A stretch of DNA of 64,000 bases, from the NCBI GenBank assembly GCA_028707275.1, contig JAQTUP010000002.1:557198-621197 (forward strand), written 5' to 3'. Under the pieces are notes generated by a model, which had not been told where the DNA came from, searched no databases, and was given only the letters and a program-made list of their open reading frames with translations. The translations under genes were made by a program, and so were the position numbers. The DNA comes from Gallionella sp. GTDB taxonomy: Bacteria > Pseudomonadota > Gammaproteobacteria > Burkholderiales > Gallionellaceae. Positions 61,998 to 64,000 of this stretch are shown here, in pieces. The number at the start of each line of letters is the position of its first letter. Positions within the stretch are counted from its first letter, which is position 1.

Positions 61998-63488
61998 TTA
62001 AGCTCCCAGTCCAAACAACGCACGCAGCTGCGCTCCATCCAGATATTGCTCAACCGTGTCGGCCAGCCGCTCGATATCGGCCTCGCGGCGCGCCTGATAA
62101 TCCGGGGTCTTGACGTCGAGCAGTCCTGCCCAGCGCAGCAGCGCATCGGTTGCCGCTACAGATTCAAACAGGCCGTGCAAATAAGTGACTAAAATCTGCC
62201 CGTCTCCGGAAATCGCGCCGTCGCTCATGATAGTGCCGTCGTGTTCGAACGACAGCGCAGGATTTTCCAGCGCAGCCCCTGTCGATACCCCCGCGTGTAT
62301 TTCATATCCTGCCACCGGCGCATCTTCCAGCGTCAGCACTCCGCTCACATTGCGCAGCTGCTTGTCAGGCGCAAGCGTAGTGCTCAGTTCCAGCCATCCC
62401 AACCCGACACTGCTGCCAGAGCCCCCCTCCAGCCCCGTCGGGTCGTGAATGAATCGCCCCAGCATCTGCATCCCGCCACAGATTCCGATCAGACGGCCAC
62501 CATAGCGCAGATGACGCTGTATCGCAACCTCCCAACCGGCTGTGCGCAAGCTTTCCAGATCAGTGCGCACCGACTTGCTGCCCGGCAGAATAATCAAGTC
62601 AGCCGCAGGGATAGCCTCGCCCATCGCAACGAAGCTGAAATCTATCTGCGGATGCAGGCGCAGCGGATCGAAATCGGTGTGATTGCTGATGTGCGGCAAG
62701 ACAGGCACAATGACACGCAACTGGCTTGGGCTCCCTCCCCCATTTATGGGGGAGGGTTGAGGAGAGGGCGGCACTGCATCCTCAGCCTCCAGATGCAGTC
62801 CGTGCAGATAGGGCAACACACCGATCACAGGCTTGCCTGTGTACTGTTCCAGCCAGTCAAGACCGGGTTGCAACAGGGCGATATCGCCCCTGAAGCGGTT
62901 AATCACAAACCCCTTGATCCGCGCCTGTTCACTCATCGAGAGCAGCGCCAGCGTGCCTGCCAGATGCGCGAACACGCCGCCTTTGTCGATGTCGGCGATC
63001 AGAATGACAGGACAATCCACCGCTTCGGCAAACCCCATATTGGCGATGTCGCCCTCGCGCAAATTGATTTCGGCAGGGCTGCCTGCCCCCTCGACGACGA
63101 TGACTGGGTATTGAGCGCAGAGGCGCCGGTGTGATGCCAGCACCGCAGCACGCGCAGTGCTTTTATAATGGTGATATTCTGACGCCTCCATGTTACCGAT
63201 GGCGCGCCCGTGTATGATGACCTGCGCGCCGGTGTCGCTGTTGGGTTTGAGCAATACCGGATTCATGTCGGTGTGAGGTGCAAGCCTTGACGCCTGCGCC
63301 TGTACCGCCTGAGCGCGACCTATCTCGCCGCCCTCTTTCGTGACCGCGCTGTTGAGCGCCATGTTCTGCGGCTTGAAGGGTGCGACCGAAATCCCCTTGC
63401 GAACCAGATAACGGCAGAGCGCTGCAACCAGCGTGCTCTTGCCCGCATCGGACGTTGTACCCTGCACCATCACGGTGACGCTTTTCAT
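61998..63488 (-). CDS. cobQ: cobyric acid synthase with in-frame repeat insertion
   Basis: 496 residues. Amidates adenosylcobyrinate side chains. The N-terminal ATPase domain has [20 protein letters not shown] and [13 protein letters not shown]; the C-terminal glutamine amidotransferase domain has [12 protein letters not shown] with its cysteine, and YLHGLFES with the histidine. Residues about 240-252 ([15 protein letters not shown]) are encoded by a G/C-rich palindrome inserted in a loop before [16 protein letters not shown]. The start overlaps the cobD stop (ATGA). Confidence 0.97.
   Translation of the reverse strand: MKSVTVMVQGTTSDAGKSTLVAALCRYLVRKGISVAPFKPQNMALNSAVTKEGGEIGRAQAVQAQASRLAPHTDMNPVLLKPNSDTGAQVIIHGRAIGNMEASEYHHYKSTARAAVLASHRRLCAQYPVIVVEGAGSPAEINLREGDIANMGFAEAVDCPVILIADIDKGGVFAHLAGTLALLSMSEQARIKGFVINRFRGDIALLQPGLDWLEQYTGKPVIGVLPYLHGLHLEAEDAVPPSPQPSPINGGGSPSQLRVIVPVLPHISNHTDFDPLRLHPQIDFSFVAMGEAIPAADLIILPGSKSVRTDLESLRTAGWEVAIQRHLRYGGRLIGICGGMQMLGRFIHDPTGLEGGSGSSVGLGWLELSTTLAPDKQLRNVSGVLTLEDAPVAGYEIHAGVSTGAALENPALSFEHDGTIMSDGAISGDGQILVTYLHGLFESVAATDALLRWAGLLDVKTPDYQARREADIERLADTVEQYLDGAQLRALFGLGA
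62731..62770 (-). repeat. G/C-rich palindromic repeat inside cobQ
   Basis: CCCTCCCCCATTTATGGGGG (A)GGG hairpin followed by GAGGAGAGGG, in frame, between the two structural parts of cobyric acid synthase. Confidence 0.82.
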
Positions 63489-64000
63489 CGTTGAATATCC
63501 CCCAAGGCGGCATCCAGCCGCGCCCACTGCGCCTCACCGAATGGCAAACCAAAACGCAAGCTGGCGGGCATATCGAACAGGCGAGTCAGGATACCCTGTT
63601 GCGCCAGACGCTGATGAATAATCAGCGCATCCTCGCAGCATACCCACTGAAACAGGCTGTTGCTGCCAACAGGCGGCAGGCCGTGCCGGATAAGCATCTC
63701 CGACAAACGACGACTTGCCAGCTGCAAGCTCTGGCGGGCACTTGTCTGCCAGGCAACATCAAGCATGGCGAGCTTCACCACATACCGGGAAGGCGCAGCT
63801 ATCGGCCAGGGACCCAGCAGCTCGGCCAAGGGTTGCAGCACATCCTCTGTCGCCAATACAAAGCCCGCGCGCGCGCCTGCCAGACCGAAGAATTTACCCG
63901 GTGAGCGCAACACGATTAAGCCCGCGCGCGGACAAAACGGTGCGAGACTGTGTTCGGGTGTGGCATCCATGAAGGCTTCATCCACCACCAACCAGCCACC
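63485..64000 (-). CDS. cobD: threonine-phosphate decarboxylase CobD-like, C-terminal part
   Basis: A PLP enzyme of fold type I, cut at its 5' end by the window edge; about 171 residues are visible. [16 protein letters not shown] and the PLP lysine motif [19 protein letters not shown] mark the histidinol-phosphate-aminotransferase-like CobD group, which makes aminopropanol phosphate for the nucleotide loop of cobalamin. Context (cobQ, cobU, cobT downstream with overlaps) supports CobD over HisC. Confidence 0.92.
   Translation of the reverse strand, partial: GGWLVVDEAFMDATPEHSLAPFCPRAGLIVLRSPGKFFGLAGARAGFVLATEDVLQPLAELLGPWPIAAPSRYVVKLAMLDVAWQTSARQSLQLASRRLSEMLIRHGLPPVGSNSLFQWVCCEDALIIHQRLAQQGILTRLFDMPASLRFGLPFGEAQWARLDAALGDIQR

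Overview
The window looks like a chromosomal segment of a betaproteobacterium, probably a Nitrosomonadales/Gallionellaceae-type iron or sulfur oxidiser. That is an inference from gene content and order: metG-apbC-dcd, rph-rdgB-hemW, yicC-gmk-rpoZ-spoT, a Hyf-like complex and several globins. Genes are densely packed on both strands. There is one certain tRNA (Gly, CCC), no rRNA and no CRISPR array.

Layout. 1-1.6 kb: thyA 3' end, a four-helix-bundle gene flanked by inverted heptamer arrays, folA and a small membrane protein. 1.7-7.9 kb (minus strand): a DUF2726 protein, a YkgJ-type cysteine-cluster protein, a cold-shock protein, an Orn/Lys/Arg decarboxylase, dcd and apbC. 8-11.8 kb: a MITE-like element, a MocR-type regulator and ccoG, lying between apbC and metG. 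11.8-15.6 kb: metG (mosaic, with in-frame repeats) and an SthA-like flavoprotein. 16-23.5 kb (minus): six genes, hyfB-C-E-F-G-I-like, in which the large subunit has lost the NiFe-binding cysteines (an Ehr-type complex). 23.6-27.7 kb: a DUF2339/DUF3999 membrane pair. 28-32 kb: an accessory region with two attC-like sites bounding an immunity-like gene and a Sel1 gene, a tRNA-like relic and a RAYT transposase element with a duplicated tail. 32-36 kb: dnaE. 36.6-41.3 kb: a solute-binding/PAS/GGDEF protein, a TumE-like toxin with its HTH partner, and an MFS transporter. 41.4-51 kb: tRNA-Gly, thiS, thiG, trmB, hemW, rdgB, rph, a PP2C phosphatase, yicC, gmk, rpoZ, spoT. 51-57.4 kb: a promoter and 5' hairpin, a roadblock-like protein, an ABC-ATPase/protein-phosphatase fusion, a ferredoxin/truncated-haemoglobin/zinc-ribbon fusion, cobS, a CobC-like phosphatase, a stand-alone truncated haemoglobin and a ferredoxin reductase. 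57.4-60.1 kb: DUF4870, Cache and Sel1 proteins. 60.3-64 kb (minus): cobD (partial), cobQ, cobU and cobT, which with cobS and cobC cover late cobalamin assembly.

The most unusual features are of two kinds. First, the window is peppered with unrelated short repeats that nearly all have a 7-bp period and often come as inverted pairs. These, and separate G/C-rich palindromes, also sit in frame inside housekeeping genes (metG twice, dnaE, hemW, hyfG, cobQ, cobC, and the folA 5' end). This recalls the heptameric STRR repeats of cyanobacteria and the palindromic elements of Rickettsia. Second, 51.0-57.4 kb holds two domain fusions (ABC ATPase + dual-specificity phosphatase; 2Fe-2S + truncated globin + zinc ribbon) next to a split flavohaemoglobin-like pair. 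This may be a gas- or redox-sensing system that has not been described.
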